The position numbers and the translations under genes were made by a program. A stretch of DNA of 64,000 bases, taken from contig NZ_JARZHH010000033.1 in NCBI RefSeq assembly GCF_029946515.1, positions 54,427 to 118,426 of the forward strand, in the 5' to 3' direction. Of the stretch, positions 8,760 through 17,058 are shown piece after piece; positions within the stretch are counted from its first letter, which is position 1, and each line of letters starts with the position of its first letter. The notes beneath the pieces were generated by a model, which saw only the letters and a list, made by a program, of their open reading frames with translations, searched no databases and was not told the origin of the DNA. Source of the DNA: Polyangium sp. 6x1. Lineage in GTDB: Bacteria; Myxococcota_A; Polyangia; Polyangiales; Polyangiaceae.

Positions 8760-9455
8760 CTACGAGCGCTTTTCCTTCGCGTCGGCGCGCTTCTGCGAGA
8801 GCTCGTCGAACCCACCAAAAATACGCTCGTCGAGGTCGCGCGGCAGGTGCGGGTGCTCGACGAGCTCGTCGCGCAGCGCCGCGCGGAAACGACCGAGCAG
8901 GCCGAGCGTGGTCACGCGGAGCGCCGTCTGCTGCCGGAAATACTCGAACCCCGTCGCCTGCCCGCGCCCCGAGAGGAGCTGCGCGAGTTTGTCGCCGTGA
9001 TCCACGAACGCGCTCGCCCAGTCGTAGAGCGTCTTTCCGTCGGGCGTCGGCGCGGCGCGGAGGTCGGCCTCGAGCTCCGCGAGCTTCGGCCGGTTCTGCT
9101 TCGCCGCGGCCGCCTCCTCCGCGTAGCTGTCGCTGAGCACGCCGAGGTCGCGGATGAACGCCTCGCGAATGCGACGCGCGGACGCGCGCTGCTCGTCGGA
9201 CACGAACGGATGCGACAGGACGGCCTCGGTGTAATGCCAGATCGCCGCGCCGAGCCCGTCGTGATGCGCGTCGGCCTCGGTCAGATCCCCGACGGGCCTG
9301 CCGGCCGCGTCCTCGTGGTGCTCGATCGCCTTGCGCTTGGCGGCCAGGATCGGGCCATAAAGCTTGCCCGTCTGCGTGGCCTTCAGCGCCTCGTCGCGGT
9401 GATGGAACAGGTCCAGAAGGCCCGCGCGCAGATCGGGCAGGGTCAGGTTTCGCAT
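8760..9455 (-). CDS. Hypothetical all-helical protein (paralogue of the gene at 28143-28901)
   Basis: A 231-aa soluble protein without signal peptide, opening MRNLTLPDLRAGLLDLF. The ATG at 9455 has GGAGGG 7 bp upstream; the longer frame-open extension is antisense to the neighbouring gene and is rejected. It shares with the protein at 28143-28901 the opening MRN(L/M)TL.DLR, a TGKLY.P motif, an IRE.F...LGVL segment and a LGLLGRFR.ALRDEL block near the C-terminus, so the two are clear paralogues. Function unknown; the repeated helices suggest a scaffold or binding role only as inference. It converges on the TPR/peptidase gene, with stops under 10 bp apart. Confidence 0.8.
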   Translation of the reverse strand: MRNLTLPDLRAGLLDLFHHRDEALKATQTGKLYGPILAAKRKAIEHHEDAAGRPVGDLTEADAHHDGLGAAIWHYTEAVLSHPFVSDEQRASARRIREAFIRDLGVLSDSYAEEAAAAKQNRPKLAELEADLRAAPTPDGKTLYDWASAFVDHGDKLAQLLSGRGQATGFEYFRQQTALRVTTLGLLGRFRAALRDELVEHPHLPRDLDERIFGGFDELSQKRADAKEKRS

Positions 9456-9531
9456 GACAAATCCCTCCGTGATTCCTTCGTTCCCGACGGAGGGTAGCAA
9501 ACGGTCTCGGCGCGGGGGAAGGACGAGCGCC

Positions 9532-10506
9532 TCAGAATCGTCCGAGGAGAGAAAAACCACCGCCTTCGGCGCCGACGGTCGGCACGAGGGACATCGCCGC
9601 GCCGCTCTTGCGCTTCGCCGGAGGCGTGACGAACCAAAGGACGCCCGCTGCCACGAGGCTCGCGCCGCCGAGCCCGATGCCGACCGCGGACGTGGCGCGT
9701 GTCCCCTCGGACAACCCGCCCGTCGCCATCGCCGCCCCGGCGATGCCCGCGCCCGCGAGGAACGCGCCGGCGCCGCCGAGCCCGAGCACGAGCGCGACCG
9801 TGGTGCGACCGCTCGGCGCCGAGGTCTCCGCGCGCGCGACGGCCGAGGGAATCGTGGCCTCTCCAGGGGGCGCGGGGGGCGACGCTTCGTTCTCGTCGCG
9901 CAGCGCGGGCACGCTGAGCTCGATGGGCACGGAGATGTCGCCCACGGGCACGACGCGACGATAGGGCTTTCGCCCGGGCGCCACGGCTTCGAGCACGTGC
10001 TCGCCGACATCGACCGGCAGCGGATCGCCGGTCCAGGCCGCGCGATCGAGCGGCTTGCCGTCGAGCATCACCTCGAGCGCGGGCGTCTCCGCGACCTCCT
10101 TCGGCACCCAGACGACGACCCGCGCGAGCAGCGCCGACAGCGCCTCGCTGCGCAGCCGCGCGCGGCTTTCGCGATCGGTCATGCCGGCGCGCCGCGCCTC
10201 GATCGCGACCTCCGTGTAGAGCCGATAGGCGGCCTCACGTCGGTTCGTCTTTTCATAACATTCCGCGAGCCTGTACCGCGTGCCCATGGCCGCGTCGAGC
10301 CGGAGGCTCTCCTCCAGCATGGGGCAGGCCTCCATTTCGTGCCCCTCGGCGGTGAGCTCCATCGCCCGCGCGAAGAGCACCTCGGCGCGCTCGACCGGGC
10401 CGAGGCCGCGCGCGGACGTGGGCTCCTCGGCGCGGGCGGCCGTCATCGTGGTGGAGAGGACGATGGCCGCCAGCAGCGCGGCTCCTCTATGCTTCCCGGA
10501 CCTCAT
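9532..10506 (-). CDS. Exported TPR/PEGA-like protein with two C-terminal membrane segments
   Basis: A 324-aa protein with a signal peptide ending near TAARA, a TPR-like helical region (~35-130: FARAMELTAEGHEMEACPML, RYRLAECYEKTNRREAAYRL), a small beta domain resembling PEGA (LEVMLDGKPLDRAAW, DVGEHVLEAVAPGRKPY) and two hydrophobic Ala/Gly-rich spans near 235-295. It starts 24 bp after the stop of the upstream kinase gene, so the two are probably co-transcribed. The protein at 49173-50303 is homologous and also sits directly behind a kinase. The family is common in large myxobacterial genomes; its function is not known. It probably sits in the envelope with the TPR part exported. Confidence 0.8.
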   Translation of the reverse strand: MRSGKHRGAALLAAIVLSTTMTAARAEEPTSARGLGPVERAEVLFARAMELTAEGHEMEACPMLEESLRLDAAMGTRYRLAECYEKTNRREAAYRLYTEVAIEARRAGMTDRESRARLRSEALSALLARVVVWVPKEVAETPALEVMLDGKPLDRAAWTGDPLPVDVGEHVLEAVAPGRKPYRRVVPVGDISVPIELSVPALRDENEASPPAPPGEATIPSAVARAETSAPSGRTTVALVLGLGGAGAFLAGAGIAGAAMATGGLSEGTRATSAVGIGLGGASLVAAGVLWFVTPPAKRKSGAAMSLVPTVGAEGGGFSLLGRF

Positions 10507-10530
10507 GTCGAAGCTCCTTCGATCACGTTG

Positions 10531-12090
10531 TCAATGGCGACCCGTGAAGGGGTCGTAGCTCTTGCTCCCCGCCTGCGCGGGTTTGGTAGGGCTCGTCGGC
10601 GAGGGCGTCGGCGCGGGCTTCTTTCGCGCGGTCGCGCCGCCCGGACCGGCGGACGCGGAGGACGCCGGGGCGACGACCTCCGCGGGCTCGATGACGAAGT
10701 CCAATTCGTCCGCCACGGGCGTCACCGTGGCGACGGGCGCGGGCGGCTGCGCCGCGGGTTCGGGGAGCGCGACCCGCGTGGTCGTGAAGGGCACGTGGAC
10801 GCCGAGGGCCCGCGTCTCCTGGGTTCGTTGTGGCACGCCGGTGAGGCCGGGCCATTGCACGCCGATCGCCGCGACCCCAGCGCCGGCGAGCGCCGAGAGC
10901 GCGGTCAGGCCCGCGACGAGCGCGACGCGCACCGGCCGCGAGGGGGGCTTCGACGAAGGACCCTCCCAGGGGCCCATGCTCCGTTCGTCTTTTCCTGTCG
11001 TCTCGGCGGCGGGCTCCTGCGGCTCGACCACGACGAGCGACGGGCGGCTCGAGATGCGCGCGGGCCCCGACGGGGGCTTCGAGCCCGGCGGCGCCGTGGG
11101 CGACGAATCGAGCGTTTCTCTTGGCGTCAAAAGCCGGAGCCGACCGGGAGGAATGCTGCTTCGGCGCGCGGGAATGGAGATGCTCGTCGCTTCCCCGTCC
11201 TCCTCGAGCGTCATGCCCCAGGGGCCGAACGGCCGCAGCGCGATGAGCAGATCGGTGGCCGAGGCATACCGGCGCGTCGGCTGTTTGTCCAGGCAACGCA
11301 TCACGACGTTGTCGAGGCCGCGCGGAACGTCGGGCCGGATCGCCGAGGGCAGCTTGACGGGTTTGGCGAGGACGGCGGCGAAGATCTCGGGGACCGTGGC
11401 GGCCTGGAACGGCGCGCGCCCCGTGAGCAGCTTGTAGAGAATGGCGCCGAGGGCCCAGACGTCGGCCCGCGCGCAAACCTTGCTCGCCGAGCGCATTTGC
11501 TCGGGCGCCATGTAAAGTGGTGAACCCATGAGGTCGCGCGCACCGGTCATCTCCGGGTCGTCGCTCTCGGGTCTCGTGTGCTTGGAAATCCCGAAATCGA
11601 GGACCTTGATGCAGGGCGATCCGTCCTTGCGGCGCGTGAGAAAGAGGTTTCCGGGCTTCAGATCGCGGTGGACGATCCCGGCCGCGTGGGCCTCGGCGAG
11701 CGCGTGGCAGGCCTGCGAGACGTACAGGACGGCCTCCTCGATGGGGAAGGCGCCGCGCCGCTTTTGCATGACGGCGAGGTCCTGCCCTTCGAGCATTTCC
11801 ATGACGATGTAGGGCGCGCCGGTGTCGAGGCGGCCGACGTCGTACACCTCGGCGACGTGCTCGCTGCGCAGGCGGACGACGGCGCGCGCCTCGCGCAGGA
11901 AGCGCTCGACGGATTGCTCGCTCGCCGCCTCGGGACGCATGAGCTTCACGGCGCGGACCTCGCGTAGATCGAGGTGCGTGGCGGCGACGACGACGCCCAT
12001 TCCGCCCATCCCGAGCACCTTCTCTACGCGGTATTTCCCGGCGAGGACGTCCCCCACCGAAACGATGTTCGATGCCTCCTGCTGCGACAT
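10531..12090 (-). CDS. Hanks-type serine/threonine protein kinase, membrane-anchored
   Basis: A 519-aa kinase. The N-terminal catalytic domain has glycine loop LGMGGMGVVV (26-35), ATP-binding K49, catalytic HRDLKPGN with D143, DFG at D165 and the APE region YMAPEQM, so all key residues are present. A low-complexity Pro/Ser/Arg linker follows, then one membrane span near 385-410 and a Pro/Ala-rich external tail of about 100 residues. The ATG at 12090 follows GGAAGG closely; a TTG four codons upstream is less likely. The downstream TPR/PEGA-like gene is a probable operon partner and could supply a sensing or effector component. Confidence 0.92.
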   Translation of the reverse strand: MSQQEASNIVSVGDVLAGKYRVEKVLGMGGMGVVVAATHLDLREVRAVKLMRPEAASEQSVERFLREARAVVRLRSEHVAEVYDVGRLDTGAPYIVMEMLEGQDLAVMQKRRGAFPIEEAVLYVSQACHALAEAHAAGIVHRDLKPGNLFLTRRKDGSPCIKVLDFGISKHTRPESDDPEMTGARDLMGSPLYMAPEQMRSASKVCARADVWALGAILYKLLTGRAPFQAATVPEIFAAVLAKPVKLPSAIRPDVPRGLDNVVMRCLDKQPTRRYASATDLLIALRPFGPWGMTLEEDGEATSISIPARRSSIPPGRLRLLTPRETLDSSPTAPPGSKPPSGPARISSRPSLVVVEPQEPAAETTGKDERSMGPWEGPSSKPPSRPVRVALVAGLTALSALAGAGVAAIGVQWPGLTGVPQRTQETRALGVHVPFTTTRVALPEPAAQPPAPVATVTPVADELDFVIEPAEVVAPASSASAGPGGATARKKPAPTPSPTSPTKPAQAGSKSYDPFTGRH

Positions 12091-12522
12091 GGTGCCTTCC
12101 AATCAAATGAAGAAAGGTATATGGCCCACGCCCCCCCGAGGGCGCGCGGCGGCGCGCGCACGGCAGGCCCTGCGCCCGCGGCTGAATCAGCGTCGCGGAC
12201 GTTTCGCCCCCATGGCCCCGCCGGTCGGGCCGTAATGTGTCCCACCCCTGTAGCTTTGCAAGTCTCTGCAAAACCGGGCGAGGCGAGATCGCGGAGAAAA
12301 CCACGAAATCATGCAACAGGTTTTTTTCACGGTCGGTCGCCGTCTACCCGGGTCATCCGGGCAGCGGCGCATGTCCGCGTCATGCAGGGGCTTTCCCCTG
12401 GGAGCGGGAGTTTCCTGAAGGAAACACGCGATCAGGCTGGGATCGCGGCGTCGGGTGGGATGAGAATGTGATGGGGGGAGAAACGAGGCGCGCCGCGACG
12501 GACGCGCGGGCGCCCGGAACGA
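12091..12522. other. Upstream region of the kinase gene
   Basis: No gene is supported here although frames are open in several directions. The stretch separates the minus-strand propeller-like gene from the kinase. It contains a GC-rich block (about 12130-12215) and a run of seven T on the plus strand (12321-12327). No convincing promoter, riboswitch or terminator could be defined by eye. Confidence 0.3.
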
Positions 12523-13449
12523 TTACTTCCGCGGCAAGGACACGCGCAGGACCTCACCGCCGCTCGTTCCGACCCATACCCAGGCCGAGCCCTTGGCCGT
12601 GATGAGCATCGTGGTCGGCTCTCCGCGTGCGCCCAGGGAAAGCGCGTGTGTCGGGGTCATCGGCCCGCTGCCCGCGGCGTCGAGCGTCGCGCCGTCGAAG
12701 AGCGCGGCGCGTCCGTCGGCGAAGCCCACGACGAGGCTCGTCTCGCTCACCGCCGCGCACGTGATCGGCACGCCGACGTCGATCATTTTCGTCGCGAGCC
12801 GCCCGCCCCGCTGCGTCACGAGACACGCGGCGCTGTCGCCTTTCTTGTAGAGCACGTGCAGGGCCGTGCCGCTGCTCAGCCGGTCGAACTTCTTCGCCTC
12901 GGCCGGCAGGCCCACGCGTCCGTTCGCGCCGGGCTCCGGCGTCGGGCCGGGGTGCATGCGCAGCTCGAGCCCGCCGGGCACTTCCACGACGACGGTCGTG
13001 TCGACGGCGCCGAGATCGGCGACCTTCACGTTTCCGCGCAGCACGAAGGGTCGCGCTTCGACCTCGCTGCCCGAGACCGAGAGATCGATGGCGTTGCCGT
13101 CCCAGGTGAGCGCGAGCGCGTGCCCGCCCAGGGGGTGGCCGCGCAGCGAGCGCACGTCGCTGGCGACGCGCTCGGTCTTGGCGCGGTGGTGGATGTCGAT
13201 CACCGCCCACACCTCGTTTTCGCTGCGCACGAGGGCCACGTCGCGCGACAGCATCGCCACCTCGTCGCCCTGGCCGAGCGAGAGGTTCACCGTCTTGTTC
13301 GTGCCGCTTCCGATCGGCACGACGGCGAGGCGCGCGGGCGAGGCGGAGACCATGGCCACGAGGCCCGGATTGTCGATCGCGGCCGCGCCGCGGACATCCG
13401 CGTCGAGGGACTCGACACGACGGGGAGCAGAGAGGCTTTTGTAGGGCAT
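12523..13449 (-). CDS. Hypothetical beta-propeller-like protein
   Basis: A product of about 308 aa without an obvious signal peptide. Repeated strands of the form ..VVGFADGRAALFDGATL and ..WVWVGTSGGEVLRVSL, about 40-50 residues apart, suggest a WD40/quinoprotein-like propeller, but no clean family motif is seen. The ATG at 13449 begins MPYKSLSAPRR; the ORF extends further upstream into a region overlapping the divergent lipoprotein gene and that extension is rejected. The upstream 97 bp is shared with the M1-like peptidase gene. Confidence 0.65.
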   Translation of the reverse strand: MPYKSLSAPRRVESLDADVRGAAAIDNPGLVAMVSASPARLAVVPIGSGTNKTVNLSLGQGDEVAMLSRDVALVRSENEVWAVIDIHHRAKTERVASDVRSLRGHPLGGHALALTWDGNAIDLSVSGSEVEARPFVLRGNVKVADLGAVDTTVVVEVPGGLELRMHPGPTPEPGANGRVGLPAEAKKFDRLSSGTALHVLYKKGDSAACLVTQRGGRLATKMIDVGVPITCAAVSETSLVVGFADGRAALFDGATLDAAGSGPMTPTHALSLGARGEPTTMLITAKGSAWVWVGTSGGEVLRVSLPRK

Positions 13450-13546
13450 CGCGAGAAGCGTAATGGATCCGGTGCCCGAAGCGGAAGCTCCTTTTGCCCG
13501 CCCGCGAGCATCTTCTCGGGAGGGCATTTTCCTGTACGATGCCCGC

Positions 13547-15307
13547 ATGCGCTTCGACTCTCGCACCCACCTTCCTATCCCCCGAACGCTCTTCGTTGGC
13601 CTCACGGCGCTCGCCTTGCTCGCTGCCGGTTGCAGCGACGATCCGCCCGAGACCTGCGGCTCCGCGGGGTGCGGCGAGGGCGGCAGCGGCGCGGGCGGCG
13701 CGGGCGGCGCGGGCGGCGCGGGCGGCGCCGGCGGCACCGGGCTCACGGGGGACATCACGGCGAACGTCGTCCGGTACGACTACACGTTCGACCTCGTCAC
13801 GGCCGAGGCGCAGTCGAAGCTTTCGCTCGACGTCGCCGCGCCGGGCGGGGATTGCTACAGCGTATCGTGCGAGACCTCCTCGCTCACGGACGTCACGTGG
13901 AACGAAGCGCCCGCGACCTCGGCCGACTTCGCGAACAACGCGCTGAAGGCATGCGGCGCGGGCAGCCCCGCGGGCCCGACGGTCACGGTCGGGGCACGCA
14001 CGACGGTCTCGAACGATACGTACTGGGGCCTCGACGTCGGCTTTTCGCGCAAAAAGGACCTCGCGGGCGGCGAATTCTCGTATCTGCTCTCGTGGGTCGG
14101 CGGCTGTGATCGGTTCGGGCCTTGCGACGACGATCCCTCGCGCATGAGCGATTTCCATTTCGAGGTCACGCACCCCGCGGGCGCGGTCGTGCTCTGCCCG
14201 GGGACGCTCACGGCCGGGGACACGAAGACCACGTGCGACGTCACGAATGCGCCGACCTATTCCGCGTTCGCGATCGCCGCCGATCCGCTCTGGGAGCGCG
14301 CGCCGTACGGCAGCTTCGCGGGCGTCGATCTCGTGTTTTACGAGGTCCCGCTCGGCACCCTTGCCGCGTCGCTCGACAAGCCGAGCGTCGGCGCGTTCAT
14401 GGACTGGATCACGGGGCTGCTCGGTCCGTTCCCTTATGGCAAGGAGCTGCGCATCGCGGGCGGGCCGACGGCGTGGCTCGGCTTCGAGCACCCGGCCAAC
14501 ATCATCCTGCATCAGCAGCTCGACCAATTGCAGACCGATTATGCGGACGCCATGATGCACGTGCTCATGCACGAGATCGTCCACCAATGGGCGGGCGATC
14601 ACACGACGCTCGCGTCCGCGTCCGATTTCGTCTGGAAGGAGGCGACGGCCGAGTACCTCGCCTACGTCTTCGAGGATCTCGCGCGCCCCGAGGGAGAAGC
14701 CGCGGCGACGCGCGCGTACTGGGACGGCGTCTCGCCGCTCTCCGAGCATTGGCCCCGCCCCACGGACGAGCCCGCGCCCGAGGTGCAGGACTTCTACGGG
14801 GACGTATATGGCCCCGGGCCGATGGTGCTTTATCTCCAGCTCGAACCGCTCATCGGCAGGAACGCCGTCCTCGCGGGCATCGCGGATTTCCTCTCGAAAT
14901 CGGGCGGTCGCAGCGTCGTCGAGCTCAAAGAGGCGCTCGAAGCGGCCTCGGGGCAGGACCTCGACGCTTATTTCGACGCGTGGGTCTTCGGCAAGGGCGT
15001 GCCGACCTGGCCCACGTTCGACGTCTCGGCGACGCAACTCGACGGCCAGGCGACGATCACGGTCACGCAGCAAAACCCGGGTGGAAAACTCTTCCCCTGC
15101 GTCGTCGAGGTCGAGATCAAGGGCGCGACGGAGACCGCGCGCGTCAACGTCGATTTCGGCTTCGCTCCCCAGGACGCCACGGCCACGATGCAGATCCCGT
15201 TCTCCGAGCCGGTCATGACCGTCACGCTCGATCCGGATCACCGCCTCATCGGCACGAAGGCCGGCGTCCAGCCGATCACCGCCGCGCGACCCGTCTGGAT
15301 TTTCTGA
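13547..15307 (+). CDS. M1-family-like metallopeptidase lipoprotein
   Basis: A 586-aa lipoprotein: signal peptide with lipobox LLAAGC, a Gly/Ala-rich linker, an N-terminal beta domain, then a gluzincin catalytic domain with HEIVH at 342-346 and E365, exactly the HExxH-x18-E spacing of M1 peptidases. A GFEHPAN segment precedes it where M1 enzymes carry the GxMEN substrate-binding motif, so the exopeptidase motif is altered. It probably acts at the outer membrane or cell surface on peptides. The ATG at 13547 is chosen because it gives the lipoprotein signal; the frame runs open upstream to 13463. Confidence 0.88.
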   Translation: MRFDSRTHLPIPRTLFVGLTALALLAAGCSDDPPETCGSAGCGEGGSGAGGAGGAGGAGGAGGTGLTGDITANVVRYDYTFDLVTAEAQSKLSLDVAAPGGDCYSVSCETSSLTDVTWNEAPATSADFANNALKACGAGSPAGPTVTVGARTTVSNDTYWGLDVGFSRKKDLAGGEFSYLLSWVGGCDRFGPCDDDPSRMSDFHFEVTHPAGAVVLCPGTLTAGDTKTTCDVTNAPTYSAFAIAADPLWERAPYGSFAGVDLVFYEVPLGTLAASLDKPSVGAFMDWITGLLGPFPYGKELRIAGGPTAWLGFEHPANIILHQQLDQLQTDYADAMMHVLMHEIVHQWAGDHTTLASASDFVWKEATAEYLAYVFEDLARPEGEAAATRAYWDGVSPLSEHWPRPTDEPAPEVQDFYGDVYGPGPMVLYLQLEPLIGRNAVLAGIADFLSKSGGRSVVELKEALEAASGQDLDAYFDAWVFGKGVPTWPTFDVSATQLDGQATITVTQQNPGGKLFPCVVEVEIKGATETARVNVDFGFAPQDATATMQIPFSEPVMTVTLDPDHRLIGTKAGVQPITAARPVWIF

Positions 15308-15353
15308 TCCTCCCCGCTTGACGCCATTTCCTTCGTGGTGTCTGCTTTTCGCC

Positions 15354-15551
15354 ATGCGAAAGGCGTCCCTTCTCCCGCTCGCCGGCTTCCTCGTCGCCTC
15401 GACATTCGCGTCGATCTCCCTCGGCGACGTCGCCTCGCCGTGCCGGTGTCAGGCGCCGGGCGTGTCGCCGCAGGGCAGCGCCGCGGCCGTGACCTTGCTC
15501 GGGGGCCTGTCCATCGCTCTGCTCAGTCGCAAGCGCGCCCGCAAGCCCTGA
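15354..15551 (+). CDS. Small exported protein with MYXO-CTERM-like tail
   Basis: A 65-aa product: an N-terminal signal-like hydrophobic segment (residues ~3-22), a short middle with C-x-C (PCRCQAPG), a second hydrophobic span (VTLLGGLSIALL) and a final basic cluster SRKRARKP. The Cys-plus-hydrophobic-plus-basic ending resembles the MYXO-CTERM sorting signal, although here almost no passenger domain lies between the two signals. The ATG at 15354 is the plausible start. It follows the peptidase gene by 46 bp on the same strand. It could instead be a two-span small membrane protein. Confidence 0.6.
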   Translation: MRKASLLPLAGFLVASTFASISLGDVASPCRCQAPGVSPQGSAAAVTLLGGLSIALLSRKRARKP

Positions 15552-15668
15552 CGACGCCGCCCGTCGGGCGTCCGTTGGCATCATCCTGGCAATCGCTCCG
15601 CGACGAGGGGCCCGTTTGCCCGGGGGCGCGCGTAAAACGCGCTCCCTCGGCAGGGCCCTTGGAGGGAT

Positions 15669-16196
15669 ATGGTCAGGTCCAAAGGCACCGGACTCGGTCG
15701 ACTTGCGGCATTTGCGCTTCTCCCGCTCTCGGGTGTGGCACTCGCGGACACGGTCTCGCTCCTGACGCAGCGAGGCGGGCCCGACGGAGCGGCCGAAGCT
15801 CCACGACCGCCCGATGGCCCCACCGTTTCCTCCGTCGGGGCCTACGACGAGCTTTTCACGTTTGCCCTGGAGAATGGCTGCTCGTACAGCGCGAGCATTC
15901 GCGGCACGGTGCGTCCGATCGTCGTGGGCCGCGATGCGGGGCAAAAGGTCGAGCCCGACCTCGCGGTCACGGCCGTGCTCTCCTGCCAGGGAGCGGCGGC
16001 CGTCAAGGTCTCCGACCGCGTCGCGGGCACGGGCCCGATCACGCGCGCGCAGGTGGAAAGCCTGCTCGAACGATGCGCGAGCATCGTGACCGACGAGGCC
16101 GGGAGGAAATGTTCGTACGTGCCGGAAATCGATCTCGTGGGCGAGGGGCTCGTGGGTGCGGGCGTCGCCTACCTTTGCCCGCAATCGCGGCCGTGA
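15669..16196 (+). CDS. Hypothetical exported protein
   Basis: A 175-aa protein with a signal peptide (RLAAFALLPLSGVALA, cleavage near residue 26). The mature part is beta-rich with four cysteines spaced through it (GCSYSAS, LSCQG, ERCAS, KCSYVP) plus one near the C-terminus, suggesting disulfides in the periplasm. I recognise no family. GGAGGG (15661-15666) is only 2 bp from the ATG, so translation may use its GGAG core. The stop lies one base from the convergent malG stop. Confidence 0.65.
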   Translation: MVRSKGTGLGRLAAFALLPLSGVALADTVSLLTQRGGPDGAAEAPRPPDGPTVSSVGAYDELFTFALENGCSYSASIRGTVRPIVVGRDAGQKVEPDLAVTAVLSCQGAAAVKVSDRVAGTGPITRAQVESLLERCASIVTDEAGRKCSYVPEIDLVGEGLVGAGVAYLCPQSRP

Positions 16197-16197
16197 A

Positions 16198-17058
16198 TCA
16201 GCCCTTCACGCCGCCCGCCGTCAGGCCCGCGACGAGGTGGCGCTGCGCCACGTAAAAGAGCGCCATGACGGGGAGCGACACGACGAGCGCGCCCGCGGCG
16301 AATTTCTCCCATTGCGCGTCGTACTCCCCGATGAAGCGCTGGAGCATGACGGGAAGCGTGAACATCTCTTCCTTGTCGAGCAGCGTCGCGGCGAGGATGA
16401 ACTCGTTGTAGGCGCCCATGAACGCGAAGAGCGCGGTCACGGCGATCGCGGGGCGCGCCGCGGGCAAGACCACGCGGACGAACGCGGAGAAACGCGTCGC
16501 GCCGTCGACCATCGCGGCCTCTTCGAGGTCGATCGGGATGGCCTCGAAGGCAGCGCGGAGCTGGAAGATCGAGAACGGGACGCTCGTCGAGGCATAACAG
16601 ACGACGAGGCCCGTCCGCGAGTTCAAGAGCCCGAGGGAATTCAGGATCATGTAGAGCGGGATCGCGCTCGCCACGGCCGGGAACATCTGCGTGGCGAGCA
16701 GCGCACGCATGCCCGACTCCTTGCCGGCGAAGCGGAACCGCGCGAGGGCGTACGCCGTCGGAATGGCGATGAGCACGCCGACGAGCGCCGTCGAGAGCGA
16801 GACGACGAGCGAATTCGCGAGCTGGCGACCAAAGAGCCAGACCTCGGCCCCGTCGACCTTGCGCGTCGCGCCCACGACCGCGGAGAGGTGCGCGAGCGTC
16901 GGCGCCTCCGGGACGGGGATCACGCGCGGCGAGGGCGTCTGCGTGCCCGAGAACGCGAGCGCGACGACCCAGAGGACGGGGTACAGCGCGAACGCCACCG
17001 CAATCACGAGGACGACGTGGCACGCGGCGGATTCGAGGAACGAGGGCTTCTTGTTCAC
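16198..17058 (-). CDS. malG: Maltose/maltodextrin-type ABC transporter permease MalG
   Basis: A 286-aa inner-membrane permease with six hydrophobic spans and the EAA loop (EEAAMVDGATRFSAF...LP) that contacts the ATPase. It opens at a GTG (17058) whose GTGA overlaps the stop of the upstream fusion gene by 4 bp, indicating translational coupling. FxxxPxxxxAxxxxYM-like segments after the third span fit the MalG side of the pore. It is the last gene of the operon containing porin, amylase, ATPase and binding-protein/permease fusion, and converges on the small exported protein gene. Confidence 0.9.
   Translation of the reverse strand: MNKKPSFLESAACHVVLVIAVAFALYPVLWVVALAFSGTQTPSPRVIPVPEAPTLAHLSAVVGATRKVDGAEVWLFGRQLANSLVVSLSTALVGVLIAIPTAYALARFRFAGKESGMRALLATQMFPAVASAIPLYMILNSLGLLNSRTGLVVCYASTSVPFSIFQLRAAFEAIPIDLEEAAMVDGATRFSAFVRVVLPAARPAIAVTALFAFMGAYNEFILAATLLDKEEMFTLPVMLQRFIGEYDAQWEKFAAGALVVSLPVMALFYVAQRHLVAGLTAGGVKG

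Noticed and set aside
5501..9136. A 1211-codon open frame on the plus strand
   Set aside because: It is a shadow of the TPR/peptidase gene in another frame; its product is almost entirely Arg/Ala/Gly-rich with no domain, as expected in very GC-rich DNA.
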